Source: Pseudoclavibacter sp. RFBB5 (lineage in GTDB: Bacteria; Actinomycetota; Actinomycetes; Actinomycetales; Microbacteriaceae). From it: a stretch of DNA of 64,000 bases. This document shows positions 34,161-43,303 of the stretch, piece after piece. The first letter of the stretch is position 1, and each line of letters opens with the position of its first letter. The stretch is from assembly GCF_002931555.1 (NCBI RefSeq), contig NZ_PSTZ01000007.1, forward strand, positions 1,116,001 through 1,180,000. The letters run 5' to 3'. The notes beneath the pieces were generated by a model, which was not told the origin of the DNA, ran no database searches, and saw only the letters and a program-made list of their open reading frames with translations. The position numbers and the translations under genes were made by a program.

Positions 34161-34898
34161 TCAGCCTATCGCACCTTCGGGGCTCAGGATCGCATCTACG
34201 TAGACGTGTTCTGCGGTTTCCAGCGAGACCTCCACACCGATGCCGCCTGACGCGGGCAGGAGACCGATCCACGCACCGCGACGCTGCAGCGTGACCTGGG
34301 TGCCAGGAAGGACCCCGGCCTCGCGGAGCAGCGTAAGGGTCTGCAGGTCGGACTGGACTGGCTCGCCGAGGCGACGCACCTTCGCGAGGACCGGCTCGGT
34401 CGACGTCGCGCCGCTCGCCGCGACCTCGAGCAGCGTCGAGACGCTCACGACGCCGGACAGGAACTCCTCAGCGGGCTCGGCGCCGAACTCGTCGAGCCCG
34501 GGAATCGGCGTGCCGTACGGCGACTCGCTCGGGCGCCCGAGCATCTCGAAGATGCGCTGCTCGGCCTCGTCGCTCATGACGTGCTCCCAGCGGCAGGCTT
34601 CTTCATGCACCTGCGCGAGGTCCAGGCCGATCACGTTCGCGAGCAGCCCCTCGGCGATGCGGTGCTTCCGAAGCACTCGGGTGGCTTTCGCGCGACCGTC
34701 GATGGTGAGCACGAGCCTGCGGTCGCTCGCGACGGAGACGAGTCCGTCGCGCTCCATGCGGGCGATCGTCTGCGACACCGTCGGCCCCGAGTGGCCGAGC
34801 CGCTCGGAGATCCGAGCGCGAAGCGGGGTGATGCCCTCTTCCTCGAGGTCGAGAATGGTGCGGAGATACATCTCCGTGGTGTCCACCAGATTGGTCAC
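34161..34898 (-). CDS. DtxR/MntR-family metal-dependent regulator
   Basis: A 245-residue DtxR-family repressor. GTG 34898 gives VTNLVDTTEMYLRTI, the normal family start, with GGGAGG upstream. The winged helix contains LRARISERLGHSGPTVSQTIARMERDGLV. The dimerisation/metal domain has the expected ligand run HEEACRWEHVMSDEAE (near residues 94-109). A C-terminal SH3-like (FeoA-type) domain follows after about residue 160. Family members sense iron or manganese and repress uptake genes. It is divergent from serC; no target can be assigned in the window. Confidence 0.87.
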   Translation of the reverse strand: MTNLVDTTEMYLRTILDLEEEGITPLRARISERLGHSGPTVSQTIARMERDGLVSVASDRRLVLTIDGRAKATRVLRKHRIAEGLLANVIGLDLAQVHEEACRWEHVMSDEAEQRIFEMLGRPSESPYGTPIPGLDEFGAEPAEEFLSGVVSVSTLLEVAASGATSTEPVLAKVRRLGEPVQSDLQTLTLLREAGVLPGTQVTLQRRGAWIGLLPASGGIGVEVSLETAEHVYVDAILSPEGAIG

Positions 34899-34965
34899 GC
34901 CCCGCCACCTCCCGTTGCATTGGTCCGCCAAGCCTAGCGGCGAGCGAGGCCACTCGCGCGCATAG

Positions 34966-36090
<1,125 letters not shown>

Positions 36091-36126
36091 GTCGATCTCT
36101 CGCGCTGAGCGAGAAGCGACGCACGA

Positions 36127-36166
36127 AGAAGGGGCGTCACCAGCAGCTGCTGGTGACGCCCCTTCT
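36127..36166. terminator. Perfect palindromic terminator
   Basis: A 20-bp perfect inverted repeat (36127-36146 with 36147-36166) with no spacer, between convergent serC and the DUF3027 gene. The first few central bases must form the loop. Confidence 0.85.
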
Positions 36167-36193
36167 CTCTCCGCGGAAGGTGCCCGCGTCGCG

Positions 36194-37402
36194 CTAGTCC
36201 TCCGTGCGAGCCGTGTCCGCAGCGGTCGAGTCCGCGGCCCGCGAGTCGTCGGGAGCGGTCTCAGGCTCGAAATCGACACCATCGAACACGTCGTCCATGT
36301 CGTCGGCGAACTCGCGGATGTCGGCTGCCTCACCGAATTCGACGGGATCCTGCGCCGGAAGCTCGTCCTCGCTTCTCGGCACGACCACCACGCGGCGGCG
36401 CTTGCCCCGAGCCTTGGCCTTCGCGGGCTCGGCGTGCACCGCAGCGACCCGGTCGGATGCGACGGGCCCGTCGGCCGAGTCGGCCGCACCCGTTTCAACG
36501 ACCGGCGCGGCGTCTGCCGCCTTGACGGCCTTCTTGCGCTTCCGACGCTCGGGCTTCTGCGGGGCAGTCTCGTCGGATGCCTCGTCCGGCCTGCCGTCGG
36601 TCAGCTCGATCGCCTCGGGACTGGCCTGGTCGACACGCTTGCGCCGCGACTTCTTCGGCTTGCCCTCGCTCGGTGCTTCGTCGGCGGAAGCGCCGGAGGC
36701 GTCCTCGGGAGTGCCACCGCGCTCAACGCTGCCAGCCGCGGGCTCGTCTCCAGCCTCCGATTTCGCCTTCTTCGCGGACTTGTCCTTCTTGCGCTTCTTC
36801 TTCTTCGGCTTCTCAGCCGCTGCGCCCGCGTCGATATCCTCGGCGGAAGCGAGCTGACCCGGCTCAGCGGCGGTGGCCTCGTCCTCACCCGACTCAGCGC
36901 CTGTCGGCTCGACTTCGGCGGTCCCATCGGCACCGATGCGGCGACGCGTACGAGTGCGGCGGATGCGCTTGCTCGACTTCGGAGCGGGCTCCTCACCCGT
37001 CGCCTCGGCCGGCTCGTCGCCGACCTCGGCGGCTTCGCCGGCCTCGAGCAGCTGGGCGGCCTCGTAATCGGCGAGTCGGTCGGACCACGGCACCCACGAG
37101 GGTGCGAGCAGAGCCCCGTCTCCGGGCAGCAGCTCGACCTCGAGCACCGTCGGCTCCGCCTGGTCGACGAGCCGAACCAGCGAGACGTTCCAGCGCCAAT
37201 CCGGGTATCCAGGCAGGCGGGTCGTGTACTGCAGGGTGTAGACCCCGTCATCCGTCTCCGGGACGACGGCGACGAGCTCGCCGAGCTCCGAGGCCGGCGT
37301 CACGTCCAGCAGCGCGGCCCACGCGAGCCGTCGCGAAGGTTCGAGCTCGGCCGCGTCGAGGGCGACCCCGAGCGGGGCTGGAAGCACGGCCTCGTTCGTC
37401 AT
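36194..37402 (-). CDS. DUF3027 protein with long charged tail
   Basis: A 402-residue protein. The N-terminal ~130 residues match DUF3027, including GYPDWRWNVSLVR (near 64-76) and LLAPSWVPWSDRLADYE (about 98-114). From about residue 135 onward the chain is a low-complexity mixture of Lys/Arg blocks (KPKKKKRKKDK, KARGKRRR) alternating with Glu/Asp/Ala-rich segments. DUF3027 is conserved in actinobacteria next to a cold-shock gene, as here, but has no known role. Its start overlaps the stop of the cold-shock gene by one base, so the two are coupled. The basic tail suggests nucleic-acid contact. Confidence 0.82.
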   Translation of the reverse strand: MTNEAVLPAPLGVALDAAELEPSRRLAWAALLDVTPASELGELVAVVPETDDGVYTLQYTTRLPGYPDWRWNVSLVRLVDQAEPTVLEVELLPGDGALLAPSWVPWSDRLADYEAAQLLEAGEAAEVGDEPAEATGEEPAPKSSKRIRRTRTRRRIGADGTAEVEPTGAESGEDEATAAEPGQLASAEDIDAGAAAEKPKKKKRKKDKSAKKAKSEAGDEPAAGSVERGGTPEDASGASADEAPSEGKPKKSRRKRVDQASPEAIELTDGRPDEASDETAPQKPERRKRKKAVKAADAAPVVETGAADSADGPVASDRVAAVHAEPAKAKARGKRRRVVVVPRSEDELPAQDPVEFGEAADIREFADDMDDVFDGVDFEPETAPDDSRAADSTAADTARTED

Positions 37403-37785
37403 CAGGCGTCCAAGTCGTCCGCGACGCGACGGAGCATCGCTGCGATCTTCGCGCCCTGCGGCTTCTCTGGGTAGCGGCCTCGACGCATCGCGCCGCCGAC
37501 CGTGTCGAGCAGCTTCACGAGGTCCTCGATGATGACCGCCATGTCATCAGGCGACTTGCGCTGGATGCGCGCGACGCTCGGGGGCGCCTCGAGGACGCGA
37601 ACCGACAGCGCCTGCGCACCGCGTCGGCCGTCGGCGATGCCGAACTCGAGCTTCGTTCCCGGGCGCACCGACGAGGTCCCTGCTGGCAGCGCCGTCGCGT
37701 GCAGGAAGATCTCCTGACCGTCGTCGGCCGCAATGAAACCGAATCCCTTGTCCTCGTCGTAGAACTTCACCTTGCCGGTGGGCAT
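37402..37785 (-). CDS. Cold-shock domain protein with helical extension
   Basis: A 127-residue protein. Residues 1-65 are a cold-shock domain with the RNA-binding motifs GKVKFYDEDKGFGFI (RNP1) and EIFLHA (RNP2). The remaining ~60 residues form a helical extension (PDDMAVIIEDLVKLLDTVGG) seen in the actinobacterial long CSP group paired with DUF3027. ATG 37785 has AAGGAG six bases upstream; an earlier ATG at 37791 has no spacing to that site. Likely an RNA chaperone. Confidence 0.9.
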   Translation of the reverse strand: MPTGKVKFYDEDKGFGFIAADDGQEIFLHATALPAGTSSVRPGTKLEFGIADGRRGAQALSVRVLEAPPSVARIQRKSPDDMAVIIEDLVKLLDTVGGAMRRGRYPEKPQGAKIAAMLRRVADDLDA

Positions 37786-37927
37786 GGCCATCTCCTTGTT
37801 CGGCGCGTAGAGCACCAGATCGAACTTTCACAGGCGGGGCGGCGAACTTCGTCTCCCCTGGTCGGCCGCGGCGTGCGGCTGATCCGAACCAGTCTACGGT
37901 GGCGCGCATGTCGATTAGTCTGGTTCG

Positions 37928-38197
37928 GTGACCTCTTCCAACGGCGCCCCCATCGCGAAGGGCGAACGCATCCTCGCATTCATGTCCCTCGGCATCGCGG
38001 CGATCTCGTTCATCGCGCTCCTGGTGCTTCTCGCGACGCCGCTTCTCGGCATCGAAGTGGACGCAACCAATCCCATCTGGCCGACGCTGCTCTTCGTCAC
38101 CTACCTCGGGTTCCCGATCGCGTTCCTCCTCATCCTCTCGCTCATCATCTGGCGCGTCGTCGCGAACCGGCGTTCGCGGGGCAGGTCCGAGAACTGA
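37928..38197 (+). CDS. Small membrane protein, unknown
   Basis: An 89-residue protein starting at GTG 37928 with two hydrophobic helices (about residues 16-40 and 50-75), a short loop between them and a basic end (RRSRGRSEN). I do not recognise a family. Its stop lies within the region where the next gene's frame becomes open, so the two may be coupled. Confidence 0.65.
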   Translation: MTSSNGAPIAKGERILAFMSLGIAAISFIALLVLLATPLLGIEVDATNPIWPTLLFVTYLGFPIAFLLILSLIIWRVVANRRSRGRSEN

Positions 38198-38223
38198 TCG
38201 ACGCCTCCCCGAGCGCGCTGCGG

Positions 38224-39882
38224 GTGCTCCAACTCCTCCGCAGCCTCGATCGCACCGACCTCGCCGCCCTCGCAAGCTGGCGCAGGTTGTCGATGCGCGG
38301 CTCGAACGGGGCCATGGACATCGCCGAGGCCCTCGCAGATGAGGCCGACATCGGCGAGGCCGTGGGCAAGCTCGGCTGGCGGGATGCATCCCGCTTGGCT
38401 TCGGGCTCGGTGGAGGCGCTGCAGAGCGCGCGGCTTCGCGGCCTCGCCGTCGGCACACCGGAGGCTCCCGAGCTCCTGCCCGCCGCATCCGCCGCGCTCA
38501 CCCGACAGCTCGCCGGGGCGGGCGACGACGTGACCGTCGAGCGGGCGAACCTCGCGCCGCTCCCCCAGGCCACAGAGCGCGCCCACGGCGCAGCGCAGCT
38601 CGCGGCGGACGCGATCGCCTCGCTCGACCTCGCCCCGCGCGCCTACCGAGACGGTCGGGGTGGCCTGCAACTCGGCGCCACGACGGTCCGGCGCATCGCC
38701 GCCGAGCTGCACACCGAGCAGACCGTGCTCTCGCCGCTCTTCGAGTGGATGCTCGACCTGGGCCTCTGCAGCCCGGTCGCGGATGCCATGCGCCCGACGG
38801 CCGCCGGGCGCGCCTTCAGATTGAGCGCCCCGCTCGATCGCTGGCGCCGACTGGCCGAGTGCTGGCTGGCCGAGCTCAGCGTGACGAACCGCGCAGGACT
38901 ACTCAGTGACAGCGCGAGCCACGCGACCCCGCAGACGGAGCTCCTAGGCCTGACTGTCGAGGGCCGACTCAGCCAGCTCGGGCTCCTGCTCACGCACGAC
39001 GACCTCCGGGCCGCGGCAGAGCTCCTCGCGTCCGCGCTCCCTGAGGAGGTGGCAGGCGTCTACCTGCAGCCCGACCTCTCGATCATCGCGCCCGGCCCGC
39101 TCGCCCCCGTCGACGAGCAGGCGCTGCAGGCGGTGGCGTCCCTCGAGCGACGCGGGCTCGCGTCGAGCTACCGCCTCTCCGAGGCGTCCGTCACGCACGC
39201 CCTCGGCACGGGCCTCTCCATCGCCGAGATCGAGGCGACGCTGGCGAGGCTCTCCCTCACGGGCATCCCGCAACCGGTCGAGTACCTGCTCCGCGAGGCC
39301 TCGAACCGGCACGGTCGGGTCCGGGTCCGGGAGCATCCCGTGAGACCGGGGACCATCGTCACGAGCCAGGACCCAGCCCTCATGGACGCGCTCCGGGTGG
39401 ATGCCGCGGTCGCTCCGCTCGGGCTGCGCCAGTCGGGGGAAGGCGCGCTCGTCTCCTCAGCCTCTCGAGACACGGTCGTGCTGATGCTCCTCGACGCTCG
39501 ATACCCGGCCAGCGCAGAGAACGCCGAGGGCCAGCTCGTTCCCCTGCGACCGAGGGAGACGGCCCCCGCCCGGGAGCTCGGTCCCAGTGACGCGGCACTG
39601 CGCTTCGCCGACGCGTTGCACGACGAGGCGACCCGGCTCGATGCCGGCGACGACGCGCAGACGTGGGTGCAGCGGCAGCTGGAGGTCGCCAGGCGGGCGA
39701 AGAGCGAAGTGACGGTGAGAGTCGACCTCGGCGGCGGCAAGGAGACCACCCTCCGACTCGTCCCGATGAGCGTCGCGGCGGGACGCCTGCGAGCGCGCGA
39801 CCTCGCGGCCGACGTCGAGCGAACCCTGCCGATCCGCGCGATCCTCGAAGTCCAGCTCTCCGAACAGCCGGACGTCGAGTAG
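38224..39882 (+). CDS. Helicase-associated (XPB/Ssl2 N-terminal-like) protein
   Basis: A protein of about 552 residues of the helicase C-terminal-domain-associated family that accompanies XPB helicases in actinobacteria. It is rich in Leu/Ala helices resembling winged-helix repeats (VLQLLRSLDRTDLAALASW; QTVLSPLFEWMLDLGL) and has a beta-rich late part (YLQPDLSIIAPGPLAP) typical of the family. The start is uncertain: GTG 38224 is the first standard start after the preceding stop, while CTG 38194 would overlap that stop and add ten residues. It probably assists the helicase encoded 72 bp downstream. Confidence 0.8.
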   Translation: MLQLLRSLDRTDLAALASWRRLSMRGSNGAMDIAEALADEADIGEAVGKLGWRDASRLASGSVEALQSARLRGLAVGTPEAPELLPAASAALTRQLAGAGDDVTVERANLAPLPQATERAHGAAQLAADAIASLDLAPRAYRDGRGGLQLGATTVRRIAAELHTEQTVLSPLFEWMLDLGLCSPVADAMRPTAAGRAFRLSAPLDRWRRLAECWLAELSVTNRAGLLSDSASHATPQTELLGLTVEGRLSQLGLLLTHDDLRAAAELLASALPEEVAGVYLQPDLSIIAPGPLAPVDEQALQAVASLERRGLASSYRLSEASVTHALGTGLSIAEIEATLARLSLTGIPQPVEYLLREASNRHGRVRVREHPVRPGTIVTSQDPALMDALRVDAAVAPLGLRQSGEGALVSSASRDTVVLMLLDARYPASAENAEGQLVPLRPRETAPARELGPSDAALRFADALHDEATRLDAGDDAQTWVQRQLEVARRAKSEVTVRVDLGGGKETTLRLVPMSVAAGRLRARDLAADVERTLPIRAILEVQLSEQPDVE

Positions 39883-39954
39883 CGCCCACGCATTCGGAGC
39901 GCTTCACCGACAAGCACTCAGGCGCACCGATGCCGACGAGTATGATCGACCGTT

Positions 39955-41601
39955 ATGGCACTTGGACCGTTGATCGTACAGAGCGACAGAACTGTCCTGC
40001 TCGAAGTGGCGCATCCCGACGCCGAAGCAGCCCGCCACGCGCTGGCCGTGTTCGCCGAACTGGAACGCGCACCCGAGCACATCCACACCTACCGCATCAC
40101 GCGCCTCGGGCTCTGGAACGCACGCGCCGCCGGGCACGAGGCCGACGAGATGCTCGACGTGCTCGAGCGCTTCGCGAAGTTCCCGGTGCCCGCCTCGGTC
40201 TCCGCGGAGATCCGCGAGACGGTGGCGCGCTACGGCAAGCTCGTGATCTCCCGAGACGATGACGGTGAGCTCATCGTCTCCAGCGACGACCCCGCCGTGC
40301 TCCTCCAGATCTCCAAGGCCAAGCACGTCGCGCCGCTCCTCGAAGGACCGACCGGCGAGTCAGGATTCCGTGTCCAGGCCTGGGCACGCGGCGAGCTCAA
40401 GCAGCAGCTCGTGAAGCTCGGCTGGCCGGCCGAGGACCTCGCCGGGTACACCCCTGGCACGCCGCACGCCATCGCGCTCGACGAGTCCGAGTGGCAGCTG
40501 CGCGACTACCAGCGCTCCGCCGTCGACCACTTCTTCGAGGGCGGCTCTGGAGTCGTCGTGCTTCCCTGCGGCGCAGGAAAGACCCTGGTGGGTGCCGGTG
40601 CGATGGCCACGGCGTCCACAAGCACCCTCATCCTCGTGACCAACACCGTCTCCGCGAGGCAGTGGCGCGACGAGCTGCTGCGCCGAACCACGCTCACGGA
40701 GGAAGAGATCGGCGAGTACTCGGGCGAGATCAAGGAGATCAAGCCCGTCACGATCGCCACGTACCAGATCCTCACGGCGCGCCGGAAGGGTGTCTACACG
40801 CACCTCTCGCTGCTCGATGCCCTCGACTGGGGCCTCATCGTCTACGACGAGGTGCACCTCCTCCCGGCCCCCGTCTTCAAGCTCACGGCCGAGCTGCAGG
40901 CGCGCCGACGGCTCGGCCTCACCGCGACGCTCGTGCGCGAGGACGGCCGCGAGGGCGACGTGTTCAGCCTCATCGGGCCCAAGCGGTTCGATGCCCCGTG
41001 GAAGGACATCGAGGCGCAGGGCTACATCTCGCCGGCCAAGTGCTACGAGGTGCGCGTCGACCTCCCGTACGAGACACGCATGGAGTACGCGGCGGCGAGC
41101 GACGACGAACGCTACCGCATCGCCGCCACGGCGCCGGCAAAGCACGAGCTCGTGAAGGCCCTCATCCGCAAGCACGAAGGTGAGAACATCCTCGTCATCG
41201 CGCAGTACCTCGATCAGATCGACAGCATCGCCGAGGAGCTGGGCGTGCCCAAGCTCACCGGTCAGACGCCCATCGCCGAACGCGAGGAGCTGTTCCAGGC
41301 GTTCCGCGAGGGACGCGAGAAGGTGCTCGTCGTGTCGAAGGTGGCGAACTTCTCGGTCGACCTCCCCGACGCGTCCGTCGCCGTGCAGATCTCCGGCTCG
41401 TACGGGTCGAGGCAAGAGGAGGCCCAGCGCCTCGGTCGCCTTCTGCGTCCGAGCTCGAGCGGCGTGACCGCGTCGTTCTACACGCTCGTCTCGCGCGAGA
41501 CGGTCGACCAGGACTTCGCGCAGAACCGGCAGCGCTTCCTCGCCGAGCAGGGCTACTCCTACGAGATCCTGGACGCCGACGCGATCCTCGCACCCGCCTA
41601 G
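39955..41601 (+). CDS. XPB-type DNA repair helicase
   Basis: A 548-residue superfamily 2 helicase of the XPB/Rad25 type. An N-terminal damage-recognition-like domain occupies about 1-170; Walker A PCGAGKT is at 204-210, the DEVH box is at 298-301, the RED motif is in LVREDGRE (near 326) and motif VI is QRLGRLLRP. The Thumb region follows the RED motif. Bacterial XPB unwinds DNA 3' to 5' and is thought to act in nucleotide excision repair. It is likely cotranscribed with the helicase-associated gene. Confidence 0.92.
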   Translation: MALGPLIVQSDRTVLLEVAHPDAEAARHALAVFAELERAPEHIHTYRITRLGLWNARAAGHEADEMLDVLERFAKFPVPASVSAEIRETVARYGKLVISRDDDGELIVSSDDPAVLLQISKAKHVAPLLEGPTGESGFRVQAWARGELKQQLVKLGWPAEDLAGYTPGTPHAIALDESEWQLRDYQRSAVDHFFEGGSGVVVLPCGAGKTLVGAGAMATASTSTLILVTNTVSARQWRDELLRRTTLTEEEIGEYSGEIKEIKPVTIATYQILTARRKGVYTHLSLLDALDWGLIVYDEVHLLPAPVFKLTAELQARRRLGLTATLVREDGREGDVFSLIGPKRFDAPWKDIEAQGYISPAKCYEVRVDLPYETRMEYAAASDDERYRIAATAPAKHELVKALIRKHEGENILVIAQYLDQIDSIAEELGVPKLTGQTPIAEREELFQAFREGREKVLVVSKVANFSVDLPDASVAVQISGSYGSRQEEAQRLGRLLRPSSSGVTASFYTLVSRETVDQDFAQNRQRFLAEQGYSYEILDADAILAPA

Positions 41602-41620
41602 CAGCAACCGACCGAACCGA

Positions 41621-42436
41621 TCACACGCGGGCGAGCAGCTCCACGTGGGTCATCACGAACTCCGCGTCGTCATCCTCGGCCCACGCGGACCAGGCGTCGG
41701 CGATCTGCTGGAGATCACCCGCCGAGGCGATGCCCCTCGCGCGCGCGTCCTCCGCGAAGCGCGACCGCGTAGCGCGCTCCGCCCACGTGGATCCCCACCA
41801 CTCGAGTTCGTCGGCCGTCGCGAAGATCCAGGCGCTCGCAGTGAGGCGCGTGTTCTCGAGGCCGGCGGCCCGCGCCCAGCGCCGCAGGAACCGTCCCGCG
41901 TTCGGCTCGCCATCGTTCGAACGCGCGACACGGTCGTAGACCGCGAGCCAGTGGTCGAGGGCCGGGAGCTGGGGAGCCCAGACGCAGGTCCCGTAGTCGA
42001 CGTCCCTCACCGCGATGAGCCCGCCAGGCTTCGTCACACGGCGCATCTCCCTCAGCGCGGCGACCGGGTCGGCCAGATGCTGGAGCACCTGATGCGCGTG
42101 CACCACGTCGAACTCACCGTCAGCGAAGTCGAGCGCGTAGACGTCACCCAGGAGGAACCTCGTGCGAGTGTCCCCGCGATCGGCGGCCGCGGCACGCGCA
42201 ACGCCGAGTGGCTCGTCGACGACCTCGATGCCCGTGACCTGCCCGGTGCTCCCGACCCGCCCTGCGAGGTCGAGCGTTATCGAACCGGGCCCGCAACCGA
42301 CGTCGAGCACGCGCATCCCCGCATCGAGCTCGGGAAGCAGGTAGGCGGCGGAGTTCTCCGCCGTGCGTCGACCATGGGATCGGAGCACGCTCGAGTGATG
42401 GCCGTGGGTGTACCTCGGTGCTCCGGAGTCATCCAT
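41621..42436 (-). CDS. Class I SAM-dependent methyltransferase
   Basis: A 271-residue methyltransferase: motif I VLDVGCGPGSITLDLA (near 43-58), acidic residue in GIEVVDEPL, GDVYALDFADGEFDVVHAHQVLQH (motif II to III) and the REMRRVTKPGG post-motif. It is the UbiE/COQ5-like subgroup with an extended C-terminal region. The substrate is unknown. ATG 42436 is preferred since MDDSGAPRYTHGHHSSVLRS matches the lead-in of this subgroup. Confidence 0.85.
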   Translation of the reverse strand: MDDSGAPRYTHGHHSSVLRSHGRRTAENSAAYLLPELDAGMRVLDVGCGPGSITLDLAGRVGSTGQVTGIEVVDEPLGVARAAAADRGDTRTRFLLGDVYALDFADGEFDVVHAHQVLQHLADPVAALREMRRVTKPGGLIAVRDVDYGTCVWAPQLPALDHWLAVYDRVARSNDGEPNAGRFLRRWARAAGLENTRLTASAWIFATADELEWWGSTWAERATRSRFAEDARARGIASAGDLQQIADAWSAWAEDDDAEFVMTHVELLARV

Positions 42437-42566
42437 GTCGGCACAGTAGCGCAGCGCCTTCGTCCGAGCATCCGACAGAACGCGGCCCAGCAGATTAGCG
42501 CACCCGCGTAGCCGCGACACCGCGCGCCGTCAGACTTCACTCAGACGGCGTCAAGATACTTAGTGC

Positions 42567-43265
42567 ATGACTGATGGCCCCAAGATTCTCGTCGTTGACG
42601 ACGAGCCAAACATCCGCGAACTCCTGTCGACCAGCCTGCGTTTCGCAGGGTTCATGGTGCGTGCCGTCGGCAACGGCGCCGCCGCGATCTCCGCCGTCAT
42701 CGAGGAGGAGCCCGACCTCATCGTCCTCGATGTCATGCTCCCCGATATGAACGGCTTCGGTGTCACCAAGCGCCTCCGCGCATCCGGGTACACGAGCCCC
42801 ATCCTCTTCCTCACGGCGAAGGATGACACCGACGACAAGATCGAGGGCCTCAACGCAGGCGGTGACGACTACGTCACCAAGCCATTCAGCCTCGACGAGA
42901 TCGTCGCCCGCATCAAGGCGATCCTCCGCCGCACGATGCAGGCCGAAGAAGAAGCGGTCATCCGCACAGGCGAGCTCACCATGGACCAGGACACCCACGA
43001 GGTGTTCATCGGAGACGAGCCCATCGAGCTCTCCCCCACCGAGTTCAAGCTGCTGCGCTACCTCATGCTCAACCCGAACCGCGTGCTCTCCAAGGCGCAG
43101 ATCCTCGACCACGTGTGGGAGTACGACTTCAACGGCGACGCCGGAATCGTCGAGTCGTACATCTCGTACCTGCGTCGCAAGCTCGACCAGTTCACCGAGG
43201 AGCCCCTGATCCAGACCAAGCGCGGCTTCGGCTACATGCTGAAGGTCTCCGGGGCCAAGGCCTGA
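42567..43265 (+). CDS. PhoP-like OmpR-family response regulator
   Basis: A 232-residue response regulator with phospho-acceptor D52 (IVLDVMLPD), switch Thr (LTAKD) and Lys (YVTKPFS), then an OmpR/PhoB winged helix (LSPTEFKLLRYLMLNPNRVLS; ESYISYLRRKLD). It is closest in style to mycobacterial PhoP/TcrX (GLNAGGDDYVTKPFSLDE). No Shine-Dalgarno precedes ATG 42567; a GATACT hexamer lies six bases upstream, so the transcript may be leaderless. The sensor kinase gene follows 38 bp later. Confidence 0.9.
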   Translation: MTDGPKILVVDDEPNIRELLSTSLRFAGFMVRAVGNGAAAISAVIEEEPDLIVLDVMLPDMNGFGVTKRLRASGYTSPILFLTAKDDTDDKIEGLNAGGDDYVTKPFSLDEIVARIKAILRRTMQAEEEAVIRTGELTMDQDTHEVFIGDEPIELSPTEFKLLRYLMLNPNRVLSKAQILDHVWEYDFNGDAGIVESYISYLRRKLDQFTEEPLIQTKRGFGYMLKVSGAKA

Positions 43266-43303
43266 CAGAGGTGGCCAGGCTCGGTCACGAGGGGAACTAG
43301 GCG

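Noticed and set aside
36577-38160. 5' half of a very long plus-strand frame leading into the helicase-associated gene
   Set aside because: It is antisense to DUF3027 and the cold-shock gene; only the part after about 38194 shows family-like sequence.
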